Source of the DNA: Azolla caroliniana
Taxonomy: Eukaryota > Polypodiophyta
DNA length: 64,000 nucleotides
Assembly (NCBI GenBank): GCA_043228905.1
Contig: JBHGNT010000002.1
Location: 14,632,001-14,696,000, forward strand
Reading direction: 5' to 3'
Part shown: piece by piece, positions 42,021-53,908 of the stretch
Layout: each line of letters opens with the position of its first letter
Position numbering within the stretch: the stretch's first letter is position 1
The notes under the pieces: generated by a model
Seen by the model: only the letters and a program-made list of their open reading frames with translations
Told to the model about the DNA's origin: nothing
The model's database searches: none
Made by a program: the position numbers and the translations under genes

Positions 42021-43500
42021 ACGACCCCCTTCATCTGTTCCTCACTGCCCTTCGTCAAGGTAGCCGCCATTGGCCTCACCTTCTGGTCCTCAGTCTTGTA
42101 CCTCGTGTCTACGCAGGCCGTCCGACCCAACCCGACCTTCTCCCCAAAGTCAACAATGACTCCATACATTTCCACAGAACTAACCGGAATCACCCGGTCT
42201 TCATTGAGGCCTTCATCGAACGCCTTCCCTATCTCTCCCAGGGTGTCGTCGAAAGAGACTGCCTCCACAACGCCACTAATCTCTTCGTCGGGGCTGAGGG
42301 CTCTGCATGCCCTGAGACGCTCCTCGACCCTTTATCTTTCCTGGCCGCCGATGCCGGCTATCGTACAACCTCCGTTGTCGGAGAACCAAAATTTCCTACC
42401 TATGGTACACGTGTGGGGTTCTTCCGAGGTGTTTGGACTATCGTAGCCCCACGCCTGGATAGCCCTCTCTAAAAATCCCCTCGGTCATCACCGCTGAGAG
42501 TCTCACTGTTGCGCTTGTGGTTCGATCGTACCGTCAAAAACTGGAAAGAATGGCGTCCATCTTGGCTCTTTACGCGTGCGCACGTTGAACCGTTGTCCAA
42601 CACCTTGGTCTCCATGCAGGCCGCTGTAATGTATGGTTTGCCGAGTACCACCGGATGCAAAGAAGTTTCCTGCACGAAAAAGTGCTGATCTATCTTGATG
42701 TCCCCAATTTTGACGTGCACGTTCGAGCATGACCTGTGTAGTTCCTCTGTAGCACGCGTGGCCGCACATATTTTCCACCCGTGCTTGGTGTTGATTGGCC
42801 ATTTGCCCTTTTTGTAGAAGTCCATGGACATAAGGTTTATTTCGGAGCCGTGGTCTATCAATGCGACCACCGGCTCCTGGACGTTCCCGATCCGGACCGG
42901 GTTCTTCGTAGTAGCCCTCGCCTAGTGCAACTTCGAGTAGTGGCTCTCCGCCAACCCATCCTCCAAGGCCTCATCCTCCAGGTGCGTCGTCCGCGCCTCT
43001 ATGGGCTTCTCCGATTCCGGCTCCGTCGAGAGCTGTTTACGCTTTACCAAGTCCACGATGGAATTGTGGCACTTCTCTCAACGACAGTTCTACCTTGCTA
43101 TTGAGGATCTGCCCTTCGAGGACCTTCCGCAAGTCCGTCGATCTCTCAATCTCCGTGCCCAACTAGTAACCGGCCTGCTTTGTTTTCTCTGGTATGCCGG
43201 GATTACCGACATCGTTCTTCTTTGGTCTGAACCGAGTCTCGTACCTCCGGCTCTCCTTGCTCGCTTGTCCTCTACCAGAACTTTGTAGTTCTGGCACGAT
43301 GCTTCCATGAATCCGGTTTCTCCTCGACCGGATCGGACCACCCCGTGACTTCCCGGACCTGCTGTTCCACACAATCTGCTTGCTCCCTCTCCAGTCGTAC
43401 TCCGAAGAGGCCTTCTAGTAGAATCCAGAGTCCTTCGTGTTTTGGCCTTCGTCGCTTCCGACCTAGATCCCAACTGACGCCGAATAGTGGATGGCCTCTG
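42021..43500 (-). pseudogene. Gypsy I protease region
   Basis: The frame 42469-42870 on the minus strand reads PVVALIDHGSEINLMSMDFY, a retropepsin with the D-S/T-G triad changed to DHG, followed by HFFVQETSLHPVVLGKPYI, which includes the typical ILG-like C-terminal motif. From 43500 to 42870 lies a charged linker from gag, and from 42469 to 42021 a linker to RT; both have several frames and stops. Confidence 0.7.
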
Positions 43501-44149
43501 CATGGCGCGCCACAGCTTCCTCTGTTAGCCGCTTCATTCCGCCACATTTGGTATTCATCTCCAGGGCACTCCGGGTGTCGCTAGCATGCACCCGCCCGTT
43601 CCATAGGTATACTACATTACTTCTGAGCGCGTCCGTAAATTCTATGCAATCTCTCCTCTTGTGGCCGACCGCGTCGCACCACATGCATCGTTGTCCAGTC
43701 AGGGGTCTCCGGTCGCAGATTGTGTTAGGAAACAGGTCCCTTCGGATGGGAAATTGGATGACGTGTACCCGGCTACAGAAGACCCGGTGAGAACCGGATG
43801 ACGAGTACCCGGCAAGAGCCGGATGGTGAAGACCCGGTGAGAACCGGATGACGAGTACCCGACAAGAGCCAGATGGTGAAGACCCGGTGAGAACCGGATG
43901 TGGAGTACTTGGCAACGGAAGACCCGGTGAGAACCGGATGACGAGTACCTGGCAAGCGCCGGATGATGTAGGCCCGGTGAGGAGTGCTCACCGGATGAAG
44001 GGACATATTCGTAAATATGTTTCTGAGAGTCCATTGGGGCTATATTTGTAAATAGCCGAAAAATCATATTAGTATAAATATGACTTAGGGCAAACTTAGT
44101 TTAAGGTTGTTGTCATTCTTGTTGGCGTAAGATTAGAGCGCAACAGTGT

Positions 44150-44232
<83 letters not shown>

Positions 44233-45344
44233 TGAAGAGTTCGTATCTCGGTTGTAACCGCCGCCTGTGGCGAAGACAGTGAACAAGAGGTTGTTGCCTC
44301 TGTGTTCATCTATTGTATATTGTTACATAGTGATAGTTAGCAGTCAGTGGACTGCCGTGGTTTTTCCCGTGTTTGGGTTTTCCACGTAAACATCCTGTGT
44401 ACTCTTCTCTTCACTGTGTCGTGCATTCATTCCCCGTTTTCTGTGTTGTGTTTTTTTTTATTCTACGCTCGGTTGTGGCCGAGCATTGTTCACCGGGAGC
44501 GCGTAGTTCCTGTCAAATTGTTCTCCACTGTCTCTTCGGGTCTATGCAATCTGGAGGTTGCGCACCATCTGCGTTAGCTCTTCTAAAGCCACTCCTCGAA
44601 ATGGGCCCTTGACAACGTTGGTTGGGGCTGAGCCCGACTCGAGCCAACTTCGGGTGTCTTCCTCTCGCGCCGCCAACGGCTCCTCAAACTTCCTTGCTGC
44701 CGCCGGTCCCACTATCGCCAAACCCTTGTCGCTCCACTCATGCCGCTTATCGAAATGGCTACAGACTCTCTTTACCACAACCCAGTCGGCCGTGAGCCCT
44801 TCATCTATCTCCAATAGGAGACCCACATGCTCTCAATCCTGCACAATCACAGATTTACAAATAACAGGACACGACTCGTGTCAAGCACGGTCCTGTCTAA
44901 CACCGAGAGCCAGGCAAACCGTTTCTCGAACTCCTGAAGGAGCACCAACACGTTCCTGCCCTTTCCCGGGGTCTCAACCCATTCCATGAAGTCCTGCTTC
45001 GACAACCGAAGTGAGTTGTTGTACATGTACCTCTCGAGGAGCCGCCCTTCAAACTCCTCCCAGGTCTAGCAGCCAGCCTGCACCTTGAGCACCTTCGTGT
45101 GGAAGCCCGGTGTCACCACCCGAGGGAATCCGGACAGTCGTCTGTCCTCCGGGATGTCCGTCATTATCATCTCAGCCCGATAGGCCTCCAAATAACTTGT
45201 TGCGTTCTTCCCTCCGAACCGACCTATCGTGCCGACTATGGACTCGATGGCTCTATCGAGGGTACCCGTGCCCTCATGAGCGCTCACCAACCGATCGACG
45301 GCTACTGCCATGGCTTCGGCGAGTTCAGATCCTCTCATCTTCAA
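43463..45344 (-). pseudogene. Gypsy I gag
   Basis: On the minus strand from ATG 45344 (MKMRGSELAEAMAVAVDRLV), through FGGKNATSYLEAYRAEM and, across frames, TWEEFEGRLLERY, the usual capsid motif. The frame 44542-44826 continues (GLLLEIDEGLTADWVVVKRV). Solo LTR K interrupts at 44515-43723. After it comes the CCHC knuckle CMWCDAVGHKRRDC at about 43645-43686. Stops at about 45064 and beyond make it a pseudogene. Confidence 0.75.
43723..44515 (+). mobile_element. Solo LTR K with minisatellite and long (GA)n
   Basis: Starts TGTTAGGAAACAGG and ends CCTGTCA. Flanks gattg (43718-43722) and aattg (44516-44520) could be a 5-bp target duplication with one change. It holds a minisatellite built on gacccggtgagaaccggatgacgagtac (about 43770-43985) and (GA)n at 44155-44226. 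The U3 core (gtaaatatgtttctgag, then gtataaatatgacttagggcaaa, then gttgttgtcatt) matches the LTR of copia M, so K is a relative of M. Confidence 0.75.
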
Positions 45345-45384
45345 GCTCCTCTGCCGCCTGTTTCACGTCGGGTTCACCAAATTA

Positions 45385-45945
45385 TGTCGTTTTGTCGCAC
45401 GTGCGCGTAGGAAACTAAGGCGGGACCGCAGGGGCCCTGGACCGAGGAGTGAGCGAAGATAGAAGGAAAAGAGAAAGGAAAGAGAAAGAATGGTGGACGC
45501 TGGGTACCGGCAAGCACAACACTTGCCGGTTCTGATAGGGACTCGACAACACGCCAAAGATAGATACAGATTACACTTAGGAAGAATTGATTACGACCAA
45601 ATAGAGACTACAACAAGGATTGATAAAAAGAAAAACAGAGATTTGTGCTCGGTTCCTAGTCCGAAAGCAGTTCCTCCTCCCAAAACGCGATATCATTTGG
45701 TCCTTTCTCTCGCCCTTTTATAGGCCGGTGAGGAAGAGCTGTCACATCCTAGTTACATCATCCTTATTCTCTATCCCTTCGGACAGAGATATGCTTTGAT
45801 TTCCTAACCTATTAATATGTTTACATCACGCCGACCTATTCTTAGATTATGTACAAAGTTGTTTAAAATTTGCGCGCATTCGCGCATGTCATGGTTCGCG
45901 CGCTCGAATCCCCGTTTCCTCCTATGGCCGGTTTTCTTCACGACA
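45385..45945 (-). repeat. 5' LTR of gypsy I
   Basis: 561 bp. Begins (plus) tgtcgttttgtcgcacg and ends cttcacgaca. Matches 34872-35447 with scattered changes and one indel. Confidence 0.88.
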
Positions 45946-46397
45946 ATGCCTCCATTCAAAAGGCATAAGATAGGCTAGAGTGTTGTATCATGGCCATAGT
46001 TCTCTCTTGAGTTCAATTCATTCTTTGAACGATGTAATTTTGCTTTGTATTATAGGGTGTCATAAAGTCACATAAGATGCCTTGTTGTTTGGAAATGTTT
46101 ACAATCTGATCATGGGGAGAGTAACAAATCCAATGAATTCACATTGTTCGTGAAGAAGTATGAGGCACTACCCAAGAGACTAATGTGGTATATCTCCACA
46201 AACACCAAATGGACCAAATGAAGACACCTCAATTCCATTGGTGTGCTAACGAGGTGATGTGAGGTTGAATGCTTTGGCACATTCAATGTTCACAAAATTG
46301 ATTGTCGAAATTGGAGAGTTGAGAATGCAATCAACCTTAGGTAACTAATGGATGTTGGTCTCTCTCAAATGTATGAGTCTCTTGAGCCATAATGAAG
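45946..46397. other. Spacer with a possible decayed copia integrase trace
   Basis: At about 46098-46220 one plus-strand frame reads LQSDHGESNKSNEFTLF, then KKYEAL and YISTNTKWTK. This is like the copia integrase block around the second Asp and the YTPQQNG motif. The match is short and weak. Nothing else is seen. Confidence 0.3.
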
Positions 46398-46575
46398 TGT
46401 TGAGAATCGAACTCAACTTCCCATAGAGACAGTGTTCACACTAGCCAGTGGACAACATACTCGGCTAGTTTTGTAATTAGTGGAAAGGGCACTTGCCCTA
46501 GATCAGTTGGTATTTAAATCAACCTTTTGTAACTTAGTTACTGTTGGATGTAATATAAACTTTTCTTGTTTAGAG

Positions 46576-46625
<50 letters not shown>

Positions 46626-46692
46626 TCTTACTGCACACACACATACATAGAGTTTGCTTCCGTTGTACCATCCACGACTCTCATTTGCTACA
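46398..46692 (+). repeat. 5' LTR of copia D
   Basis: 295 bp, TGTTGAGAATCGAAC to TTTGCTACA. A (CT)n(CA)n compound microsatellite is at about 46575-46622. Confidence 0.8.
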
Positions 46693-46805
46693 TGGTATCA
46701 GAGTGCGTGGTAGCTTGATCCAAGCCCATCTCCTTACGCGTGTTGTGCTCAGGCTCGTATTTAGAGCGGACCGACTGATCGTTGTAGCAACGATCTACAC
46801 AGTTC

Positions 46806-47191
46806 TGTAGAAAGTAGCGTGCGGAAGCAAGTATGAAGACCGAACAGAAGGGAGGAAACTCAGGTTCAATGGAGAGCTTGGGCTTACACGGTATACGCAG
46901 GAGAGACAGAGAGAGGAAAACAAAAAAACTATTTCAATAATAATACTCAGTCTGTACATAAGACGTGCTCAGTGAACTCTTTTATACAAGTCCTAGAAGG
47001 ACTGACCGAAGTACTGACAATACTTCAATGCTCATCAAGAGCTCCTACACTAACTCCCAAATATATTCCTCACGGAATATCTTTCCTAACGACCTCCCGG
47101 TTTACGCACTCAGCCTAACCGATCTGTCCCAACCGATCCGGTCCTCGGCTTCTTCAGCCGATCCGGCCGATGTTGAGCTTGTCTCTCAACA
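46806..47191 (-). repeat. 3' LTR of copia C
   Basis: 386 bp, the same length as the A LTRs. Preceded on the minus strand by the polypurine tract (plus ctccccctcaa at 47192-47202). Confidence 0.95.
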
Positions 47192-50100
47192 CTCCCCCTC
47201 AAGCTCAACTTGAGGCTCTTCGGGATCTTCTGGCTTCTCGCCTCGCTTGCGCTCCTCGACCTGTTGGACTACGTGCGCTTCGACCCTTCCGGTCGGCTTG
47301 TTTGCTCATGCGGCCTTTATCAGCTCTTCTGCTGTTGCGGTATTCACGCTTCTCCTGCTGCCTTTTCTTCCACTTGGGCCACGGTTGATTCAGCGTATCT
47401 GAATCAAACATCCGAACCGACTTGGCTACTTCCGATCGGTTTTCGCTCTCGTCCGGGTTGGCTGTCTCCAACTCGTCTTCGGTCTTCTCGCCCTTGATGG
47501 CGTCATCTCCCCCATGCATGGTTGGCTTCGGCTCTTTCCTTCGGCTCCTCCCCTTTTGTCCTCTTCCGAACTTTTCCGCGGGTCCGCCCTCGACTTCTTC
47601 AGTCGATCCGAAGTCGTCAACTGACTCGGTGTCATGGTCTCCGCTCCTTTCCTGCTGCCTTGCTTGGTCGTTCGGGACTGTTCTCCCCCTCAAGTTTGGC
47701 ACGTCGAGGTGACGCAATCTGAGCGCACCGGAGAATTGCCGCAACTTGTCCAGACCAAGGGGCTTAGTGAAGATGTCAGCAGTCTGCAGTTCCGTCGGAA
47801 CGTACTGAAGTTCGACTTCACCGGAAAGGACACGCTCATGGACGAAATGGTAGTGCACCTCAATGTGCTTGGTCCATGCGTGGAAGACGGGGTTCTTCGT
47901 GAGTTGGATGCTGTTGAGGTTGTCGCAGTAGATCGTCGTCGGATCTGACACCTCCTCTTGCAACTCCTTAAGTAGCCGCTTCAACCATATGGCTTCGCAT
48001 GTCGCGACAACCGCTCCTCGGTACTTAGCTTCGGTGCTCGACAGTGCAACTGCTGGCTGCTTCTTATTGCTCCACACTATCGCGGCACTCCTGAGGGAGA
48101 ACGCGTATCCAGACGTGGATCGGCGATCGGCGGTGTTGCCAGCCCAATCAGCATCGGTGTAGCCGACTAACTGCGCGGCTGCACCGGTCCGATATAGCAG
48201 TCCTCGGTCCTTAGTGCCACTTACGTATCGCAGTACGCGTTGTGCACACTGAAGGTGCTCCTCGGTAGGTCGCGCCATGAACTGACTGATCACCCCGACC
48301 GGGTAACTGAGGTCGGGTCGGGTGATGGTCAAGTATATGAGGCGTCCGACAATTTGTCGAATCCTCGTTGGGTCGCATACCTTTCCCGTATCGGGACGAA
48401 GCTTGACGGTTTTGTCCAGAGGAGTCGAGACGGACTTACAGTCGGCCATCCCGAGCTTGAAGAGCATACTCAGCACGTAATGACGTTGGTTGATCAATAT
48501 GCCTTCGGGGGTACAGATCACTTCGATCCCGAGGAAGTAATGAAGGTTCCCCCAGATCCTTCATGTCGAACGATGCCGCAAGTTGGAGCTTCACGCGGTC
48601 GATTTCACCGAGGTCGGCGCCGGTGATGACCAAGTAATCAACATATAGTAAAATACTAACCGGTCTGAGTCGACCTTTCTGGATGAACAGGGAAGAGTCC
48701 GATTTTGACGTGACGAAGCCCATCTGACGCAGTTGTTGCGTGATCGTCGCGTTCCAGGCACGCGGGGCTTGCTTCAGTCCGTAAAGGGACTTCTTCAGTT
48801 GGCATACTGCCGAGGAGTTCGTTCCGGAGTGAAATCCGGGGGGCTGTACCATGTACACCTGTTCCTCAAGGTCACCTTGCAGGAACACATTCTTTACATC
48901 CATCTGATGTAGGTGCCACCCCTTCGCCACAGCTACTGCGAGCAAAACACGGACGGTCGTCATTTTCGCGATTGGCACAAACATCTCATCGTAGTCGATG
49001 CCATGTTTTTGCGCGTAGCCCTTTGCCTCCAGCCGAGCCTTGTACCAGTTGACCGAGCCATCGGTGTTGTACTTGACTTTGTACACCCATGTACACCTGA
49101 TCGGCTTCACACCTTTCGGTGCGTCAACTAGGTCCCAGGTATCATTCTCCGCCAATGCGTGCATCTCTTCCTCCATCGCGGCACGCCAATTCGCGTCCGT
49201 CGCCGCTTCTGCGTAGCTCTCCGGCTCACGCACTTCCGCTATACGGGTCATGTACGCATAATGATGCGCCATGTACTCGTTGTATCCGAACCGCAAAACA
49301 GGATTCTTCTGGTGGGTAGATCGGCGTAATCTCTCATTACCCGATGTCGAGGCCTTCTCGGTCGACGCGGTCTTCACCTTTAAAGACCCGTCACCGGTTC
49401 CCTCGGAGTCGGACTCGCGTCGGTCTGACTCGTTCCTATCCGTGCCAGAATCCGACACCTTCTTCTTCCCTTTCTCTTTCCGCATAAGCCGTCTCCTCGG
49501 CTTCCTGCGCGGGGAATGCACGGCTGAGTCTCCACTACTCGCCGGCTCTTCATCAGACTGGTCGTACTGACTCAGTCGTCCAATCGGTCCACTTAACCGG
49601 AGTGAAATCGGACTCTCTTCGCGGGTCTCGATTTCGGGCTACTCCGGAGGCATCTCGGCCTCGCTGACCTCATCGTCAGAACTCATATTGGAGTCGGGGT
49701 TCCGAGTCGGGGGCAGGTACCAGGACGCAGACATGTCAAACACAACATCGCGGCTGACACGCGCTTGTTTGGTGCGAGGGTTATAGCACTTATAACCCTT
49801 CTGCTCGTCCGAGTAACCGACCAAGATGCACTTCTCGGCCTTTGCGTCCAGCTTCCTCCTTTTCTCCTTCGGTACATGCACATACGCAATGCTACCGAAC
49901 ACCCTCAAGTGTTGCAAGTTCGGCTTCGTTCCGAATTATAGCTCGTGCGCCGACACTTTGTCTGCGATCCGGTTCTGGATGTATACCGCAGTCCTTACCG
50001 CCTTGGCCCAATAGAACTTGGGCAAGCTCTTCTCCTCCAGCATTGCCCGTGCCGCTTCCACAACTGACTGATTCTTCCTCTCGGCCACGCCGTTCTGCTC

Positions 50101-51941
50101 TGGCGTGTATCTACAACTGAATTCGCGCCGAATTCCCATTTGTTGTAGATAACAGTTGAATTGATCGGAAAAGTACTTTTTCCCGCCATCCGACCGCAGA
50201 CACTTGATCTTTCGTCCCGTTTCCATTTCCACGAACCCTTTGAGGTCCCGGAAACAGTCGAAGACTTCGCTCTTCCTCTCAATGAGGTAGATCCACGTGT
50301 GCCGCGTGTGGTCGTCGATGAAGGAGACGAAATATCGGCTCCCGCCAAGACTAACGTTTTGTGCCGGCCCCCATACATCGGAGTGTATAAGGTCGAGCTT
50401 ATTCCGGCTCCGATTTCGCTCATTGGGGAAAGGAAGTCGGTGTTGCTTCCCGAGTTGGCAGGCTTCACAAATTTGTGCCTTTCGGCCACAAATTTGGGCA
50501 ATCCGAAAACTACCTGTTTCGATTGCAGATCTTGAAGCCGTTGGTGGTTGACGTGGCCTATCCGCTTGTGCCACAAGTCGATGTCCGACTCGGTCTTTTG
50601 TCCCTTCGCGAACATTGTGGTGCCACCATCAGTGGAGTTGAGGATGAACATCCTCCCATCTCTGCGCCCTTGCGCAATCACACGGCCTTCTTCCTCAATG
50701 AAGCACCCGAGGTGTGTAAACCGAACCTCCATCCCTTGGTCGACGATCTGTCAGACCGAGACCAAGTTTTTCGTGATTGTCGGAACGTGCAGCACGTTCA
50801 TGAGTTTCCCTTTCTGCCCGACATGGCTAAGGGGAACTTCTCTCACATTCGCGATCGGATGCGGAGTGTTGTCTCCTGTTGCGACTACTCCAGGTTGTAT
50901 CGGTTTTTCAAGGTACGAGAACCACTCCTTATGGCTCGTCATGTGGTTTGACGCGCCGGAGTCTACGTACCACACCTCGTCCGATCTCGGGGTGCTTTGT
51001 TTCATTGAGTTTGCTTCGTGTCTCGTCACGAAGACAGACCCTTCTCCAGCTCTCCCGGAGTCTTTGGCGTAGTGCGACCGTTGCCGATTTCCCTTGTGGG
51101 TATGTCCGGAGCCGTTTCCGGAACCGGTTCTCTCCGAATCGGCGCGCTTCTTCCAGCACTCACTTTCCCTGTGGCCTTTCTTGCCACAGTACCAGCACTC
51201 CGCGATGGCCTTCCCTTGCCGGTTCTCATCGCTTTGACTCCCCCTGTTTCTGGAGGGTCCGGAGTTGCTGTCGGCATCACTTCGGTGCCTTCTTCCTTGA
51301 TCTCGTCGGCCGCCTTCATTGCGCCCCGACCCGCCTCGTCCTCCACGTCCACGAGGCCTATCTCCCTCCGTGTACAACTTTCTACTGTCGGCGTGCGTGC
51401 TTGTAGACGCACCCGCGTGGTTCTCCTCTACCAGGAGCATCGACTGTAAGTCGAAAAAGGACGACGTATTCTCCCGGGTACACACAGCCGTTCGGAACGC
51501 TCCGAACTTCGACGCCAAACCTTCGAGACAGATCTGGACCATCTCGCTCTCCTCGATGTTCACCTCTATGGAGGCGACCGACAAGTCGCGTTGTCGTAGG
51601 TTGCTCAACTCCTTTCGGAGCTGAAGCTTCCTGGCTGTGGTGCTCGCGGCGAAAATCTTCTTCAGATTTTCCCAGGCACCCTTCGGCGTCTTTGCATCCC
51701 GAACATAGCTCAATAGCTGTTCGCCCACACACGACGCGAAGCAGTATAATACCCTGCTCGCCGATTGCTCCTACGACGGGAAGTCTCTGTGTGTCGATTC
51801 GGGTGCCGCGTCATTAGCTCCTTCGACATAACTCCTGTAACCGTGTCTGAGCAGGTACTGGTGCATCTTGTAGGACCAAGACGCGTAGTTGGTTCTGTCG
51901 AGCTTCTCTAATGGAAGCGAGCTCGCCATGCCTCTATCCAT
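47192..51941 (-). pseudogene. Copia C gag-pol polyprotein, broken
   Basis: Minus strand from ATG 51941 (MDRGMASSLPLEKLDR). TAG replaces Trp in the FPSWEQ motif near 51770. The frame 50751-51728 carries KIFAASTTARKLQL, the knuckle CWYCGKKGHRESEC (about 51155-51196) and protease VWYVDSGASNH. A TGA follows VSV at about 50750. Integrase lies in 49936-50732 across a frameshift (FIDDHTRHTWIYL, RSDGGKKYFSDQF, YTPEQNGVAERKN). A TAG sits near 49638. RT lies in 48520-49521 ([46 protein letters not shown]), but the catalytic box reads YVDY (48634-48645). A frameshift near 48520 precedes RNase H, and the charged tail follows. Only a few lesions separate it from an open frame. Confidence 0.9.
47205..47690 (-). 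other. Charged C-terminal tail of copia C pol
   Basis: After [14 protein letters not shown] the minus strand continues through [54 protein letters not shown] and GRGAQARREARRSRR to a stop at 47205-47207. It aligns along its length with the tail of A. A small change near 47225 gives it an earlier stop than the VELEGEC ending of A. Confidence 0.8.
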
Positions 51942-52013
51942 CGTTCTTCTTGTTCTTCTTCGTCAAGCTGTGTCGGCTGCAGAGAGGTTCTCAACCCTCG
52001 CGCTCTGATACCA

Positions 52014-52388
52014 TGTAGAAAGTAGCGTGCGGAAGCAAGTATGAAGACCGAACAGAAGGGAGGAAACTCAGGTTCAATGGAGAGCTTGGGCTTACACGGT
52101 ATATGCAGGAGAGACAGAGAGAGGAAAACAGAAAAAACTATTTCAATAATAATACTCAGTCTGTACATAAGACGTGCTCAGTGAACACTTTTATACAAGT
52201 CCTAGAAGGACTGATTGAAGTACTGATAGTACTTCAATGCTCATCAAGAGCTCCTACACTAACTCCCAAATATATTCCTCACGGAATATCTTTCCTAATG
52301 ACCTCCCGGTTTACGCACTCGGCCTAACCGATCCGGTCCTCGGTTTCTTCAGCTGATCTGGCCGATGTTGAGCTTGTCTCTCAACAAG
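52014..52388 (-). repeat. 5' LTR of copia C
   Basis: 375 bp. It lacks about 11-14 bp of the repeated 'accgatc' motif near 52327, which accounts for the length difference from 46806-47191. The primer site (plus gctctgatacca) ends at 52013. Confidence 0.95.
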
Positions 52389-52417
52389 TTCGCATCAAGA
52401 GTAGAAGAAGTTCAACA

Positions 52418-53652
52418 ATGAACACTCAGGTGGGAAGCGCCCTTCTCTCTGAGAAGCTCGATAGAACAAACTTCGCATCTTGGGAGTACAAGATGCATCA
52501 ATACCTTGTTGAGCAAGGTTACTGGAGCTACATCGAGGGAGCTCACGAAACGCAACCCAACCTGACACACGCCGACTACCTAGCGTGGGAGCAGGGTACG
52601 AGCTGTATGTTGTATTGCCTTGTGTCATGTGTTCATGACCACATGCTTGGCTATATTCAAGATTCGAAAATGTCGAAAGAAGCTTGGGGAAATCTCAAGA
52701 AGATTTTTGCGGCCAATACGGTTGCACGAAAGCGCCTACTTCGATAGGAGGTAAACAACATACAATAGAGGGACATGTCGATCACCGGCTATACCTTGAA
52801 GATCAAGGAGCTGTGTGATGCCCTTGGATCGATCAATGTCATCATCGACGATGACGAAATGGTACAAATATGCCTTGGCGGCTTAGCTCTGTGATTTGGC
52901 ACAATCATGTTGGCCATTTTCGCAAGGGAGAACCCACCTTCCTTCTTCGACCTTCAATCATGCCCGACAAAGGGAAAAATAACTGGATGGTCAGGTGCTC
53001 TACTCACAGTCGGATGACAGAATAGGATTTGGCCAAAGGAAATAGAGGTCGATTCGGCTGAGGGTGATAGGGTTAGTCGAACCATAGTACGTAAAATTCG
53101 TGTTCATCTAGCATAACATTCGTTTTCCTACATTGGAAAATGAATGCGAATGTTATTCAAACATTCTTGTGTGTTTTTTTTCCATTTTTTAGGCTTATTT
53201 ACCTCATAATAAATAGTTAATCCAAAAGTATGGTATTTATCATTCTTTGAGGGTGTTTTTCTTACGCGAATGGTTCAATCATTCACGAATGTGAATGCAT
53301 GTATGGTACGCATGGTTCATACTATGAGTCGAACCGAGAACGCAACTCCTACTAGCTAGAGAGTTTGGCAGAAGGGGAGCTATCCTGCCGGACCGAGCAA
53401 TCGTAACAACCCGATCGAATGTGGGTACTATGGAAAACTCAGCCACTATGAAGACGAGTGCCGAAAGAAGATACGAGACTCGGCTTCGACTAGCTGATAA
53501 CTCACTAACTACGCGTCAAATTCCAACTATGACGATCGAGGCGGAATGTTTATGATGAGGTGCAAAGCACATTTGATGTCGACACAAGGTGAGACAAGCA
53601 CCTCAACCTCAGATAATGTATGGTTTGTTGACTCGGGAGCGCCCAATCATAT
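52418..53652 (+). pseudogene. Copia D gag and protease start
   Basis: ATG 52418 (MNTQVGSALLSEKLDRTNF) opens 109 codons with AWGNLKKIFAANT, then stops at about 52745 and 52768. DMSITGYTLKIKELCDALGSI and FFDLQS follow up to about 52960. The MITE at 53084-53326 cuts the Gly/Arg linker. The zinc knuckle CGYYGKLSHYEDEC (second Cys lost) is at about 53418-53462 and protease VWFVDSGA at about 53618-53641, where element E begins. Confidence 0.82.
53084..53326. mobile_element. 243-bp MITE in copia D gag
   Basis: Flanked by agtcgaac on both sides (left ends 53082, right 53327-53334). The termini catagta and tactatg are inverted repeats, imperfectly extended. The interior is AT-rich with repeated 'cattcg' and 'cgaatg' motifs. 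An 8-bp (possibly 9-bp) duplication fits hAT or Mutator type; no transposase is encoded. Removing it restores the gag linker. Confidence 0.75.
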
Positions 53653-53908
53653 TGTTGGCATAAAAGCTCGACTCCTTCCAATTTGTATCCATCCTAGTGT
53701 GAACTCATTCACATAGTTAGGGCTTAGTATATAAGCAATAACCTAATGTTGAAAAGAGAGAGAGTGAGAGAGAACGTAATAAAGTTTTCCATTAAACCTC
53801 ATTTCTGTGTAAGTCTCTGCCTTCCCCCCCTTCAGTGTTGTTTTCCGACATATGCAAACAGGATGTCATATGCTTCCGCATACGCACACACCTACCAAAC
53901 CTTCTTCA
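53653..53908 (+). repeat. 5' LTR of copia E
   Basis: About 256 bp, with a 'gtatataagc' TATA box at about 53728-53737. It is unlike the TGTTGAGA family LTRs. Confidence 0.75.

Larger units (their letters stand above)
34872..45945 (-). mobile_element. Ty3/gypsy element I
   Basis: LTRs 34872-35447 and 45385-45945 share TGTCGT ends. Coding runs on the minus strand from gag at the right to integrase at the left, the gypsy order. Inside the 5' LTR on the minus strand comes tggtgaacccgacgtg (about 45361-45380), a likely primer site for another tRNA. Flanks aacgt and atgcc do not match, so no target duplication is visible. Gypsy J (36925-40436) and solo LTR K (43723-44515) break it. Confidence 0.85.
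46806..52388 (-). mobile_element. Ty1/copia element C, same family as A
   Basis: The target duplication agttc (46801-46805 and 52389-52393) is exact. LTRs are 46806-47191 and 52014-52388. Coding is on the minus strand and closely matches A throughout, but it retains the RT region that A lost. It sits in the leader of copia D. Confidence 0.95.
46398..53652 (+). mobile_element. Ty1/copia element D, split by C and cut by E
   Basis: The 5' LTR (46398-46692) is followed by the primer site tggtatcagagt and a leader. Copia C inserted in the leader (46806-52388); gag resumes at 52418. Homology ends in the protease at 53652, where copia E begins. The rest of D would lie beyond E outside the window. 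Gag is closest to element G (MNTQ.GSAL.SEKLDR start). Confidence 0.85.

Noticed and set aside
43770-43985. CRISPR-like array
   Set aside because: The repeats are contiguous without unique spacers and lie inside an LTR; it is a minisatellite in a plant genome.
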